A DNA stretch of 64,000 nucleotides from Mycobacterium sp. NBC_00419 (lineage in GTDB: Bacteria; Actinomycetota; Actinomycetes; Mycobacteriales; Mycobacteriaceae), in assembly GCF_036023875.1 (NCBI RefSeq), contig NZ_CP107931.1:3410001-3474000 (forward strand), written 5' to 3'. Below, in pieces: positions 44,723 through 53,623 of the stretch. Made by a program: the position numbers and the translations under genes. The notes under the pieces are model-generated. The model made no database searches. It was not told the origin of the DNA and saw nothing but the letters and a program-made list of their open reading frames with translations. Each line of letters starts with the position of its first letter. Position 1 is the first letter of the stretch.

Positions 44723-46441
44723 GTGACCACCGAGATGAAGCCGCCCGCTCACACCGAAACCGCCAATATCCGGCGACGGGTCTACCACGACCACCCGCGC
44801 TACAAGTGGGTCGTGCTGTCCAACACCACCCTGGGCATCCTGTTGGCAGCCGTCAACGCCTCGATCGTGCTGATCTCCCTGCCCGCCATCTTCCGCGGCA
44901 TCGGCCTGAACCCGCTCGCGCCCGGCAACGTGAGCTATCTGCTGTGGATGCTGATGGGCTACCTGGTGGTGACCGCCGTCCTGGTGGTGCCGTTCGGCCG
45001 GCTCGGGGACATGTTCGGCCGGGTAAAGATCTACAACATCGGCTTCGTGGTGTTCACGCTGGCCGCCGTCGCGCTGTCCTTCGACCCGTTCCACCTCGAC
45101 AGCGGGGCCATCTGGCTGATCGCCTGGCGGGTCGTCCAAGGCGTCGGCGGCGCGATGTTGATGTCGTCGTCGTCGGCGATCCTCACCGACGCCTTCCCGG
45201 CCAACCAGCGGGGCATGGCGCTGGGCGTGAACATGGTCGCTGCCGTCGCCGGGTCGTTCCTGGGCCTGCTGATCGGCGGCGTGCTCTCCGAGATCCACTG
45301 GCAGCTGATCTTCTGGGTCGGTGTGCCGATCGGGATCATCGGCACCATCTGGAGCGTGACGTCGCTGAAGGAGATGGGGGTCCGCAATCCCGGTCGGATG
45401 GACTGGGCGGGCACGCTGACTTTCGGTGTGGGCCTTACCGTTTTGCTGATCGGCATCACCTACGGAATCCAGCCCTACGGCGACGCGACGACCGGCTGGA
45501 CCAACCCGATGGTGCTCGGCGCGATCATCGGTGGACTGCTGCTGCTGGTGGTGTTCTGTCTCATCGAACTGCGGGTCGCGCAACCGATGGTCGACATCCG
45601 GTTGTTCCGGTCGGCGGCGTTCGGCATGGGCAACCTGGCCGGGTTGATGTCGTCGGTGGGCCGCGGTGGCCTGCAGTTCATGCTGATCATCTGGCTGCAG
45701 GGCATCTGGCTTCCCTTGCACGGCTACAGCTTTGAATCCACTCCGCTGTGGGCCGGCATCTATTTGCTGCCCGCCACGTTCGGGTTCCTGGCCGCCGCGC
45801 CGATAGCCGGGTCACTGGCCGACCGATTCGGAGCCCGGCCCTTCACTGTCGGCGGCATGGTGCTGATGGCGCTGACATTCGTTGCGCTGCTGATGATCCC
45901 GGTGAATTTCAACTACTGGGTGTTCGCTGTCCTGGTGTTCCTCAACGGCCTCGGCGGTGGCATCTTCACCGCCCCCAACACCGCGGCGATCATGTCCAGC
46001 GTCCCGGCCGCCCAGCGCGGGGCGGCATCCGGTGTGCGTGCCACGTTCTTCAATGCCGGGTCGTCGCTGTCGATCGGAATCTTCTTCTCCCTGATGATCG
46101 TCGGACTCGCGGGCACCCTGCCCGATGCGATGAGCCGCGGACTGCAGGCTCAGGGTGTGTCGGCGTCGGTGGCCCAGGAGGTGGCCAACATGCCGCCGGT
46201 CGGCAGCCTGTTCGCGGCGTTCCTCGGCTACAATCCGATCGCCGAACTGCTGGCGCCCCACGGTGCGCTCAACCAGCCCGGCGTCAATGCCGAAGTGCTG
46301 ACCGGAAAGACGTTCTTCCCCAACCTCATCATCGAGCCGTTCCACGCCGGACTGATCGTGGTGTTCGGCGCGGCCGCGCTGATGATGGTGATCGGTGCGA
46401 TCGCCTCACTGTTCAACCCGGGCCGCTACGGCGAGGACTAG
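44723..46441 (+). CDS. MFS drug-type exporter (DHA2/EmrB family)
   Basis: The 572-residue protein has about fourteen helices. Motif A is GRLGDMFGRVKIY in the loop after helix 2, GVNMVAAVAGSFLGLLIGGVLSE matches motif C, and RVVQGVGGAMLMSSSSAILTDAFP motif B. It should export drugs or metabolites by proton antiport. GTG 44723 is the chosen start; ATG 44735 is possible. No TetR or other regulator is adjacent. An AT-rich divergent region (about 44630-44700) separates it from thiC. The large loop near residues 480-540 is longer than in typical DHA2 members. Confidence 0.88.
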   Translation: MTTEMKPPAHTETANIRRRVYHDHPRYKWVVLSNTTLGILLAAVNASIVLISLPAIFRGIGLNPLAPGNVSYLLWMLMGYLVVTAVLVVPFGRLGDMFGRVKIYNIGFVVFTLAAVALSFDPFHLDSGAIWLIAWRVVQGVGGAMLMSSSSAILTDAFPANQRGMALGVNMVAAVAGSFLGLLIGGVLSEIHWQLIFWVGVPIGIIGTIWSVTSLKEMGVRNPGRMDWAGTLTFGVGLTVLLIGITYGIQPYGDATTGWTNPMVLGAIIGGLLLLVVFCLIELRVAQPMVDIRLFRSAAFGMGNLAGLMSSVGRGGLQFMLIIWLQGIWLPLHGYSFESTPLWAGIYLLPATFGFLAAAPIAGSLADRFGARPFTVGGMVLMALTFVALLMIPVNFNYWVFAVLVFLNGLGGGIFTAPNTAAIMSSVPAAQRGAASGVRATFFNAGSSLSIGIFFSLMIVGLAGTLPDAMSRGLQAQGVSASVAQEVANMPPVGSLFAAFLGYNPIAELLAPHGALNQPGVNAEVLTGKTFFPNLIIEPFHAGLIVVFGAAALMMVIGAIASLFNPGRYGED

Positions 46442-46545
46442 TAGCAGTACATCGAATTGCCGCTGTTCCCGGTGACTTTCGGCCCTGCTGGCACCAGGGT
46501 GTGTCAACCTACGGTTGAGCTTTCCGGCGGTGCGGAGGAGTCACT

Positions 46546-47796
46546 GTGACCTGGCAGCAGATCCAGCCGTTCCTGGTCGCCCTGGCGATCGGGCTGCTGC
46601 TCGGCTTCGAACGCGAACGCAGTCACAGCCGCAAGCTCCCGGCCGGTTCGCGGTCGTTCGCGCTTCTGGCACTCGCCGGCGCGGTGGCCGCAAGCTTCAA
46701 CACCTGGCTTGTCGTCGCCGGGTTGCTCGGCGTCGGAGCGCTGCTGGCGTTGGCGTACTTCCGCACCAGCGCCGACGATCCAGGGACCACAACCGAGATC
46801 GCCGCGATCGTCGCCTACCTCCTCGGCGCGCTGGCCTACACCAAGCCGGCGCTGGCGGTGGGACTGGCTGTGGTCGTCGTGGTTCTGCTGGTATCGAAAT
46901 CCCGGATTCACCGGTTCGCCCGCGAGATCGTCAGCGAGATCGAACTCGAGGACGCCATCAAGTTCTTCGTGGTGGCGTTCGTGATCCTGCCGTTGCTGCC
47001 GGATCGCCAGATCGGGCCCTACGGGGTGCTCAATCCGGCGAAGATCTGGCTGCTCGTGGTCCTGCTGACCGGAATCGGCTGGCTCGGCTACATCGGTGTC
47101 CGGGCGCTCGGACCGCAACGCGGACTGCTGTTCACCGGCTTGGCGGGCGGATTCGTCTCCGCCTCCGCGACCACCGCCTCGATGGGAAAGATCAGCCGAA
47201 CTGCCGGGTTGCGCGCACCGCTGGCCGGCGCGCTGCTGGCGAGCCTGGCGACGTTCGTACAACTGCTCGTGGTGATCGGGCTGGTCAGCCCCGAGGTACT
47301 GAGTCGGCTGTGGTTGCCGGTGGTCGCCGGGTTCGTCGTTCTCCTGGCAGTTGCCGCGCTGGTGTTCCGGGGCGCGGCGCACGAGCAGCCGACGGGTGAC
47401 GCCGCCGACGACAACCCGGCGACACCGGCCAGTCGGCCCTTCGCCCTGCGGCCCGCGCTGGTGCTGGCAGCGGTGCTGACCGGCGCCTTGCTCGTCGGTC
47501 GTTGGGGTGCGGAGGTATTCGGGCCCCAAGGCGCGGTTCTGGCCGCGTTCGCCGCCGGCCTTGCCGACGCGCACGCCGGGTCGGTGGCGGCAGCAAGTCT
47601 GGCCGCCAAGGGTGACATCACAGTCGACACCGCGTTGCTGTCGATTGCCGCCGCACTCGGGTCGAATCTGCTCGTCAAGACCGTGCTGGCCTTCACCGCG
47701 GGGGGCCGCCGCTTCGGACTGGGTTTCGTCGCCGCAATGGCTGTGCCGGCGGTGGTGTTCGGTGTCGCCCTGACCGTCACGGTGATGCGGGGGTGA
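46546..47796 (+). CDS. MgtC/SapB-related membrane protein with DUF4010
   Basis: This 416-residue protein begins at GTG 46546 after a clear GGAGGAG. The N-terminal region (QPFLVALAIGLLLGFERERS...AGSRSFALLALAGAVAA) is the MgtC/SapB motif with its conserved GxERE, and the C-terminal half is a DUF4010-like helix bundle (GPLLFTGLAGGFVSASATTASMG and similar). These proteins have been tied to magnesium or acid stress, but the DUF4010 fusions are uncharacterised. Its 3' end faces a small gene on the other strand. Confidence 0.82.
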   Translation: MTWQQIQPFLVALAIGLLLGFERERSHSRKLPAGSRSFALLALAGAVAASFNTWLVVAGLLGVGALLALAYFRTSADDPGTTTEIAAIVAYLLGALAYTKPALAVGLAVVVVVLLVSKSRIHRFAREIVSEIELEDAIKFFVVAFVILPLLPDRQIGPYGVLNPAKIWLLVVLLTGIGWLGYIGVRALGPQRGLLFTGLAGGFVSASATTASMGKISRTAGLRAPLAGALLASLATFVQLLVVIGLVSPEVLSRLWLPVVAGFVVLLAVAALVFRGAAHEQPTGDAADDNPATPASRPFALRPALVLAAVLTGALLVGRWGAEVFGPQGAVLAAFAAGLADAHAGSVAAASLAAKGDITVDTALLSIAAALGSNLLVKTVLAFTAGGRRFGLGFVAAMAVPAVVFGVALTVTVMRG

Positions 47797-47811
47797 CGCA
47801 GACGGGTGCGC

Positions 47812-48168
47812 CTATCGTGACTGCCGCGCCGGCCGTTCCGGTGGGGCCGGCGTGGCTTCGACGACCCAGCGGTGCAGCCGCCCCGCGGTGCGCCACATCG
47901 CGGCCTGCATCTCGTCGGGGCCGAGTTCGGCCTGTGCCGACACGGTGAGCCGGTCGGAGATCCTGGCCAGCGTCGCCGCCGCCACGCGGGTGGTGCGATC
48001 CCGGGAGCTCCGCACGCTCTGCGCCAGGACTTCGCGGAACTCGATGAGATCGCCGACGGTGCGTGCCGCGGGCGCCGGCGTCTGCCTGCGATGGAACTCG
48101 ATGAGCGCCTCGATGCACGCCAATGTCTGGTGTGCAGTGCTCTTCGGGATCAGGATGTCGGAACTCAT
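47812..48168 (-). CDS. Hypothetical protein, 118 residues
   Basis: ATG 48168 starts a predicted soluble helical protein with many Ala/Arg/Glu residues (for example LIEFREVLAQSVRSSRDRTTRVAAATLARISDRL). No Cys, signal peptide or membrane helix is seen and I do not recognise a family. It is the first of two small genes on the minus strand between MgtC/DUF4010 and the medium-chain reductase; codon composition is similar to its neighbours. Confidence 0.6.
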   Translation of the reverse strand: MSSDILIPKSTAHQTLACIEALIEFHRRQTPAPAARTVGDLIEFREVLAQSVRSSRDRTTRVAAATLARISDRLTVSAQAELGPDEMQAAMWRTAGRLHRWVVEATPAPPERPARQSR

Positions 48169-48258
48169 CAGGTCACCAACTTCGCAGTGCGGCCGTCTCT
48201 TCAGTCACCACACCATGCGCCGGCGAACACCACGTGACCCCTGGGAGACGGCCTCGAC

Positions 48259-48543
48259 TCACCAATCCGAACGGCCGGCGAGGATCAGGTCGTGCAGCGC
48301 GAACACCGGCACGCCGAGCACCTCGGAAAGCTGTGTCGCGTAACGCCTGGCGATCCGCGGGCCGTCCCGCTGTTCGTCGAAGTCGCCCGTCAGGTCGACG
48401 GCGACGCGGCAGCCGAACGTGTCACCGGCGGCCACCACCTCGGTGCGCAGCACACCCTCCGGCTTGGGCAGCCCCGCCGCGGCGGAACTCACCTGCTCGA
48501 TGGTGGCGGCCCAATCGACGTAGACAGAAACAAACGATCCCAC
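48259..48543 (-). CDS. Hypothetical protein, 94 residues
   Basis: GTG 48543 starts a small acidic protein with one Cys (DTFGCRVAVDL). Pattern features are VSVYVDWAATIEQVSSAAAGLPK and VPVFALHDLILAGRSDW. No signal or membrane helix. The family is not recognised. The 90 bp to the next minus-strand gene and the 136 bp before the plus-strand reductase contain no other gene I can support. Confidence 0.6.
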   Translation of the reverse strand: MGSFVSVYVDWAATIEQVSSAAAGLPKPEGVLRTEVVAAGDTFGCRVAVDLTGDFDEQRDGPRIARRYATQLSEVLGVPVFALHDLILAGRSDW

Positions 48544-48666
48544 CCCTCGATCCTTGCGTCACGGCGCGGCGATGGCCACGCGATTAGCCCAATGTTTACC
48601 TGCCCGCCACAGTGCGCACGCGTCTCGATGTGCGGAATCCCGCCCCGGCACGGCCGTCGCCTTGGG

Positions 48667-48672
48667 TAGTTT
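48667..48672 (+). promoter_or_regulatory. -10 element for the medium-chain reductase
   Basis: TAGTTT ends 8 nt before the GTG at 48681, favouring that start. Confidence 0.4.
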
Positions 48673-48680
48673 CACTGACC

Positions 48681-49694
48681 GTGCCCCCGCTGACCAACCG
48701 CCAGATTCTGCTGCGCCGACGTCCGGATGGCCTCGTCCGACCCGAGGACACCGAGATGGTGTCCACCCCGGCGCCCGAACTCGCCGAGGGCGAGGCACTG
48801 CTGCGCACCACCTACGTCGGCTTGGACGCCGCCGCGCGAACCTGGCTCAACGACCAGCCGGGCTATCTGCCGCCGGTCCAGATCGGGGAGGTCATCCGCG
48901 CGGCGGGCATCGGCGAGGTCGTCGAAACCCGCTGCGCGGCGTTCAAGATCGGCGACGTCGTCACCAGCCTGACCGGTTTCCAGGACTACGTCGTCATCCG
49001 CGACGACATCTTCAGCACCCCGGTCCCGAGCGGCAGCGACCAGTTGGCGGTGATGAGCATCTACGGTCCGACCGGGGCCACCGCCTACTTCGGCATGACC
49101 GACATCGGCCGGCCGCAGGAGGGTGAGACCGTCGTGGTGTCCGCGGCGGCCGGCGCAACCGGGTCGGTGGCCGGGCAGATCGCCAAGGTCGCCGGAGCCC
49201 GCGTCGTCGGGATCGCCGGTGGCCCGGAGAAATGCAAGGCGGTCGTCGAGGATTTCGGCTTCGACGCGTGCATCGACTACAAGAACGAGAACGTCCGCGC
49301 CGCCCTCAAGGAGCATTGCCCCAAGGGTGTCAACCTGTACTTCGACAACGTCGGCGGCCCGATCCTCGACGCCGTGCTCGGCAGGCTCGCCATGAAGGCG
49401 CGGGTGGTGTTGTGCGGTGTCATCTCCAGCTACCTGACCGGTGAGCACCCCGGCCCGGCCAACTACGTCAACCTGCTGGCGAAGTCCGCGTCGATGCAGG
49501 GCTTCAACGCTCTGGACATGTGGGACCGGTTCGAGCAGGCCTACACCGACCTGCGCCGCTGGGAGGCCGAGGGAAGGCTGGTGCACCGCGAGACGGTCTT
49601 CGACGGGCTCGAGAGTTGCGTCGACGCCCTCAACGGCCTGTTCACCGGTGCCAACATCGGCAAGATGCTGGTGAAGGTCAACGACCCGAGCTGA
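48681..49694 (+). CDS. NADP-dependent medium-chain reductase (CurA/leukotriene-B4-dehydrogenase-like)
   Basis: This 337-residue MDR enzyme lacks the zinc-binding residues of alcohol dehydrogenases. It has YVGLDAAARTWLND, the nucleotide-binding VSAAAGATGSVAGQIAKVAGARVVGIAGG and LYFDNVGGPILDAVLGRL, with the end LFTGANIGKMLVKV. This is the pattern of NADP-dependent enone or curcumin reductases. GTG 48681 was chosen over an upstream ATG from the hexamer at 48667. The physiological substrate is unknown. Confidence 0.87.
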   Translation: MPPLTNRQILLRRRPDGLVRPEDTEMVSTPAPELAEGEALLRTTYVGLDAAARTWLNDQPGYLPPVQIGEVIRAAGIGEVVETRCAAFKIGDVVTSLTGFQDYVVIRDDIFSTPVPSGSDQLAVMSIYGPTGATAYFGMTDIGRPQEGETVVVSAAAGATGSVAGQIAKVAGARVVGIAGGPEKCKAVVEDFGFDACIDYKNENVRAALKEHCPKGVNLYFDNVGGPILDAVLGRLAMKARVVLCGVISSYLTGEHPGPANYVNLLAKSASMQGFNALDMWDRFEQAYTDLRRWEAEGRLVHRETVFDGLESCVDALNGLFTGANIGKMLVKVNDPS

Positions 49695-49697
49695 CGC

Positions 49698-50528
49698 TCA
49701 GCGCTGCAGGTCCACCAGCACCGGCGCATGGTCGCTGGGTGCCGGGTCACCCTTCTTGCCGGGGCGCCGCTCGTCTTTGACGATCTCGGCGTGCACCACC
49801 TGCTGCGCCAAAGCCGGTGAGCCGAGGATGAAGTCGATGCGCATGCCGCGGCGCTTCTGGAACGCCAGCTGGGTGTAGTCCCAGTAGGTGTAGATCCCCG
49901 GGCCCGGGGTGAACGGGCGCACCACATCGCTGAACCGGGTGTCGACGATCGCATCGAACGCCGCGCGCTCGGCGTCTGAGACGTGCGTGGACTCGGCGAA
50001 GGCCGCGATGTCCCAGACGTCCTCGTCGGTGGGCGCGATGTTCCAGTCGCCGACGAGCGCGATCTGTGCGCCGGGGTCGGCCTGCAGCCAGGAGTCGGCC
50101 GTATTCCTCAAGGCGGCAAGCCATTCCAGTTTGTACTGGTAGTGCGGGTCGTCCAGGGTGCGGCCGTTGGGCACGTACAGGCTCCACACCTGCACCCCGG
50201 CGCAGGTCGCCGCCAGCGCACGGGCCTCGGCCTTGGCGTCGACCCCGTCCTTGCTCCACGACGGCTGGCCGTCGAAGCCCACCTGCACGTTGTCCAGGCC
50301 GACCCGGGAGGCGATCGCCACCCCGTTCCACTGGTTGAACCCGCAGTGCACCACCTCGTAGCCCGCTTCCAGGAACGGCATGGTGGGGAACTGGTCGTCG
50401 GAGCACTTGGTCTCCTGCATGGCCAGGACGTCGACGTCACCACGTTGCAGCCAGTCGACCACGCGGCCCACCCGGGTTCGGATGGAGTTCACGTTCCAGG
50501 TGGCGATGCGCAGGACGTCGGCGGGCAT
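49698..50528 (-). CDS. xthA: Exodeoxyribonuclease III
   Basis: The 276-residue EEP-fold nuclease shows TWNVNSIRTR, AMQETKC with the catalytic Glu, YVPNG, VGDWNIAP (Asp-x-Asn) and SDHAPVLVDL with the final Asp-His. It acts as an AP endonuclease and 3' exonuclease in base-excision repair. It starts 3 bp after the GNAT gene on the same strand, and that gene overlaps def, so all three form one operon as in M. tuberculosis (Rv0427c-Rv0429c). Confidence 0.94.
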   Translation of the reverse strand: MPADVLRIATWNVNSIRTRVGRVVDWLQRGDVDVLAMQETKCSDDQFPTMPFLEAGYEVVHCGFNQWNGVAIASRVGLDNVQVGFDGQPSWSKDGVDAKAEARALAATCAGVQVWSLYVPNGRTLDDPHYQYKLEWLAALRNTADSWLQADPGAQIALVGDWNIAPTDEDVWDIAAFAESTHVSDAERAAFDAIVDTRFSDVVRPFTPGPGIYTYWDYTQLAFQKRRGMRIDFILGSPALAQQVVHAEIVKDERRPGKKGDPAPSDHAPVLVDLQR

Positions 50529-50531
50529 GCG

Positions 50532-51434
50532 CTACAGCGTACGACCGAGCACCGACCGCGCATCGACGTAGCGGTGGTGGTGGTGCAGCACGAATCCCAG
50601 CCCGCCGTATAGCGCGATCGCCGAGGTGTTCTCCGCCAGCACCTGCACGTAGGCGCGGGTGGCCCCGTGCTGGACGCCCCAGCCCAGCAGCGCCTGGCAC
50701 AGCGTTCGGGCGTGGCCGCGACGGCGGTGTCCGTCGGCCACGTGCACCGCGGAGATGCCCAGCCATCGGGTGCCGTCCGGCGCCGAGGTCACCGCGCCGC
50801 GGCCCACCGCCACGCCGGCCGTGGCGGCGAAGACCACCTCGCCGTCGAGCACGGCCGTGAGCACCTGCACGGGCACGTCACGCTCGTAGCCCGCCAGCCA
50901 GTCGTTATCCGGGCGGTCCTGAAGCGTCACTGCCGCAACGGTGTTGGGCTCCGTCAGCTCGGTGACCATCACCCGGGTGTTCTTGATCCCGGCGGTGCGC
51001 ACCGGCAACAACCGCTCAGGCAGCGCCAGCCAGGGCTCCAGCCCGCGCTGCGCATACCAGTCGATCACTCCGTCGATTCCGGCGATCGTGGCCGAGAAGT
51101 CCAACGGCACAGCAGAATTGGCACGGCTGGTGTAGCCGCCGCCGGCCCGCAGGAACCAGCCGTCATGCCAGTGCTGCTCGGTGCCCGGCCACGCCAGCGC
51201 CGCGGCGTGCTCCAGCGCACGGATCTCTGAGGCCCGCACCGGAACGTCGCTGAGCTCGCGAACCGCCACGACATCGCCGGGGGCGATGGACACGACCTCG
51301 CCGGACTTGGTGCGCAGTACCACCGGGTCCAGCGACTGCACATGACCGATCACGTCGGTCATCGGCGGCTCGCTGCCCGCCGGCAGCCGGTAGCGGATGC
51401 TCACCCGGGCGCCGAGCGGTGCAACGCCGGCCAT
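50532..51434 (-). CDS. GNAT-family acetyltransferase (Rv0428c-like)
   Basis: This 300-residue protein has a C-terminal GNAT domain with ISAVHVADGHRRRGHARTLCQALLGWG (RRxGxA acetyl-CoA loop) and ENTSAIALYGGLGFVLHHHHRY. The N-terminal half (GDVVAVRELSDVPVRASEIRALEHAA and WYAQRGLEPWLALPERLL) is not typical GNAT and is conserved in the Rv0428c group. The acetylated substrate is unknown. It is coupled to def: the def stop and this start share one base (TGATG). Confidence 0.9.
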   Translation of the reverse strand: MAGVAPLGARVSIRYRLPAGSEPPMTDVIGHVQSLDPVVLRTKSGEVVSIAPGDVVAVRELSDVPVRASEIRALEHAAALAWPGTEQHWHDGWFLRAGGGYTSRANSAVPLDFSATIAGIDGVIDWYAQRGLEPWLALPERLLPVRTAGIKNTRVMVTELTEPNTVAAVTLQDRPDNDWLAGYERDVPVQVLTAVLDGEVVFAATAGVAVGRGAVTSAPDGTRWLGISAVHVADGHRRRGHARTLCQALLGWGVQHGATRAYVQVLAENTSAIALYGGLGFVLHHHHRYVDARSVLGRTL

Positions 51435-52027
51435 CAGTGACCGAACGGGTCAGGAACCTCGCCGGGAATCCACGACAGTCCCGGCACACCCCAGCCGTTG
51501 TGCTTGACGGCCTTCTTCGCGGCCCGGGCGTGGCGGCCGATCAGCTTGTCGACGTACAGGAAGCCGTCGAGGTGACCGGTCTCGTGCTGCAGCATCCGGG
51601 CGAACAACCCGTTGCCCTCGAGCGTGACCGGCTGGCCGTCGGCATCAAGTCCGGTCACCTTGGCCCATGTCGCGCGGCCGCAGGGAAACGACTCACCCGG
51701 AACCGACAGGCAACCTTCGTCGTCGTTGTCCGGGTCGGGCATCGTCTCGGGGATCGCAGAGGTCTCCAGCACCGGGTTGATCACCACGCCGCGGTGACGC
51801 GTGGTCTGGCCGCGGTCGTCGGCGCAGTCGTAGACGAACAACCGCAATCCGACGCCGATCTGGTTGGCCGCCAGCCCAACACCGTTGGCGGCGTCCATCG
51901 TCTCGTACATGTCCTTGATCAGATCGGCCAGTTCGGCCGGCAGCGAGCCGTCGGCACCCACCGCCACCGGAGTGGTCGGGTTGTGCAGAACTGGATCGCC
52001 CAAGATCACAATTGGTCTGACTGCCAT
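51434..52027 (-). CDS. def: Peptide deformylase
   Basis: This 197-residue metalloenzyme removes the formyl group from nascent proteins. All three motifs are present: [16 protein letters not shown] (Cys ligand) and QHETGHLDG (two His ligands and the catalytic Glu). ATG 52027 is supported by TAAGCT ending 8 nt upstream. It leads the def-GNAT-xthA operon. Confidence 0.96.
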   Translation of the reverse strand: MAVRPIVILGDPVLHNPTTPVAVGADGSLPAELADLIKDMYETMDAANGVGLAANQIGVGLRLFVYDCADDRGQTTRHRGVVINPVLETSAIPETMPDPDNDDEGCLSVPGESFPCGRATWAKVTGLDADGQPVTLEGNGLFARMLQHETGHLDGFLYVDKLIGRHARAAKKAVKHNGWGVPGLSWIPGEVPDPFGH

Positions 52028-52035
52028 GACCGGCA

Positions 52036-52041
52036 AGCTTA
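52036..52041 (-). promoter_or_regulatory. -10 element for def
   Basis: TAAGCT on the minus strand ends 8 nt before the ATG at 52027. Confidence 0.45.
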
Positions 52042-52154
52042 AGTGAGCCGACGCGCGGGCTCGGCTGCCGTCCCAAGTGATGCAACCGTGATTGAATGAC
52101 GCCAACGCAGGATGTCTCACGATCAGAACTTTGCGAAAGGGTCCACGGAGCGAA

Positions 52155-52463
52155 ATGGACGGCGCCATGGCACGGGCTGAGCGGTCCAACGACGACGTCG
52201 ACCTGCCCGCGGGGCTTACCCGCCGGGAATACGACATCCTGGCTTTCGAGCGGCAGTGGTGGAAGTACGCCGGAGCCAAGGAAGAGGCCATCAAGGAGCT
52301 CTTCTCGATGTCGGCGACCCGCTACTACCAGGTGCTCAATGCCCTCGTCGACCGTCCCGAGGCGCTGGCCGCGGACCCGATGCTGGTCAAGCGCCTGCGC
52401 AGGCTGCGGGCGAGCAGGCAGAAGGCGCGTGCCGCCCGCCGACTCGGCTTCGAGGTTCCCTGA
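52155..52463 (+). CDS. DUF3263-family small protein (Rv0430-like)
   Basis: This 102-residue protein has [65 protein letters not shown], the DUF3263 core, which looks like a helix-turn-helix DNA-binding module. The ATG at 52155 is preceded by GGAG at 52147-52150; an inner ATG at 52167 is possible. In M. tuberculosis it lies beside virR (Rv0431) and the pair is conserved here. Confidence 0.9.
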   Translation: MDGAMARAERSNDDVDLPAGLTRREYDILAFERQWWKYAGAKEEAIKELFSMSATRYYQVLNALVDRPEALAADPMLVKRLRRLRASRQKARAARRLGFEVP

Positions 52464-52490
52464 TTTTTCGGGTTGACCGCCGCGGCTGGT

Positions 52491-52496
52491 TAAGGT
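52491..52496 (+). promoter_or_regulatory. -10 element for virR
   Basis: TAAGGT ends 7 nt before the ATG at 52504. A TTGACC at 52473-52478 is too close to act as its -35. Confidence 0.45.
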
Positions 52497-52503
52497 GGGG
52501 CCG

Positions 52504-52965
52504 ATGAACGAGCGTGTCCCCGACTCCTCGGGTCTGCCCCTTCGGGCCATGGTGATGGTGTTGCTGTTCCTGGGCGTCATCTTCCTGCTGGTCGGATTCC
52601 AGGCCATGGGTTCCGGCGACGACAGCAGCGACGACAGCTCCACGTCACAGACGGTGACCACCACGACGTCGAAGACCTCGGCCGCCCCGGCTGCCAAGGC
52701 CGACGTGCGGGTGTTCAACGTCGGCGGCGAGGAAGGCGGAGCCGGCCGGATCGGTGACCGGCTGCGTGAGGCCGGCTGGAACGTCACCGACACCAGCAAT
52801 CTCGCCGCGCCGGGACTCACCGCCACGACGGTGTACTACGGCACCACCGAGGGTGAACAACAGGCGGCCGAAGCGGTGGCCAAGGTGCTCGAGGCGCCGG
52901 TCGCCCCGCGAATCCCGGAAATCGCCGAGCAACCACCGGGCGTGATCGTTCTGGTGACGGGATAG
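52504..52965 (+). CDS. virR: VirR-like envelope protein with LytR_C domain
   Basis: This 153-residue protein has a cytoplasmic N-terminus, one membrane helix (MVMVLLFLGVIFLLVGFQAM), a Ser/Asp/Thr-rich linker, and a LytR C-terminal domain (VRVFNVGGEEGGAGRIGDRLREAGWNVTDTSNL). It matches Rv0431 in position and layout; in M. tuberculosis that protein limits vesicle release and stabilises the cell wall. ATG 52504 fits the family N-terminus and the upstream hexamer. Confidence 0.88.
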   Translation: MNERVPDSSGLPLRAMVMVLLFLGVIFLLVGFQAMGSGDDSSDDSSTSQTVTTTTSKTSAAPAAKADVRVFNVGGEEGGAGRIGDRLREAGWNVTDTSNLAAPGLTATTVYYGTTEGEQQAAEAVAKVLEAPVAPRIPEIAEQPPGVIVLVTG

Positions 52966-52968
52966 AGT
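52963..52968 (+). promoter_or_regulatory. -10 element for the sodC homologue
   Basis: TAGAGT ends 7 nt before the ATG at 52976. It overlaps the virR stop codon (52963-52965). Confidence 0.45.
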
Positions 52969-52975
52969 TCGGGGC

Positions 52976-53623
52976 ATGGTTAAGCCCGTCAGCCAGTGCA
53001 AAATTGCCACCGCAGTCCTGTTCGTCGCTCCCGTCGTGTTGCTGACGGCCTGCTCGCCCAATGAGCCCGTTGCGACTCAGCCCGGCACCACCCCGCCCGT
53101 CTGGACCGGCTCGCCGGACCCGTCGGCCGAGGCAGAAGCTCACGGTATGGGAGAAGAGCAGGTCACCCAGGAGACCAAGACCCTCAACGCGATCATCACC
53201 GGCGCGGACGGCTCACAGCTCGCTGCCGCCACGATCGAGCTGTCCGAGAAGTTTGCCACGGTGACCGTGCAGACCACCGGCGCCGGAAAGCTCGCGCCCG
53301 GCCTGCACAACCTGCAGCTGACCTCGGTCGGCAAGTGTGAACCCAACTCGGTGGGCCCGGCCGGCGGTAACCCGGCCGACTTCCTGTCCGCCGGTGACCC
53401 GATTGCGCCCGCAGCGCCGAGCGGCCCGCTGGTGCCGCTGCAGATCCGCGGCGACGGCACCGGGATGCTCGTCACGACCACGGACGCGTTCAAGGAAGAG
53501 CAGCTGCTCGACGGCGACAAGTCGGCCATCGTCATCTACGACAAGTCCGACACGGTCGCGGCAGATCAGACCACTCAGGCCGCCGGCAAGCGGGTGGCGT
53601 GCGGTGTCCTCAGCTCCGGCTAG
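52976..53623 (+). CDS. sodC: SodC-family lipoprotein without metal ligands (probably not a superoxide dismutase)
   Basis: The 215-residue product has the mycobacterial SodC layout: lipobox LLTACS, a Pro/Thr tether, then a Cu/Zn-SOD beta barrel with both disulfide Cys (in VGKCEPNS and RVACGVL) and GRGDGTGMLVTTTDAF-like IRGDGTGMLVTTTDAF. But the ligands are gone. Where M. tuberculosis SodC has GFHGLHIHQVG, this has GLHNLQLTSVG. Where it has GGHYHVPGH, this has GDPIAPAAP. Where it has IIIHAGADN, this has IVIYDKSDT. The electrostatic loop is also shorter. The fold is probably kept while the enzyme activity is lost. It lies where sodC lies in M. tuberculosis, between virR and the Rv0433 gene. Confidence 0.88.
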   Translation: MVKPVSQCKIATAVLFVAPVVLLTACSPNEPVATQPGTTPPVWTGSPDPSAEAEAHGMGEEQVTQETKTLNAIITGADGSQLAAATIELSEKFATVTVQTTGAGKLAPGLHNLQLTSVGKCEPNSVGPAGGNPADFLSAGDPIAPAAPSGPLVPLQIRGDGTGMLVTTTDAFKEEQLLDGDKSAIVIYDKSDTVAADQTTQAAGKRVACGVLSSG

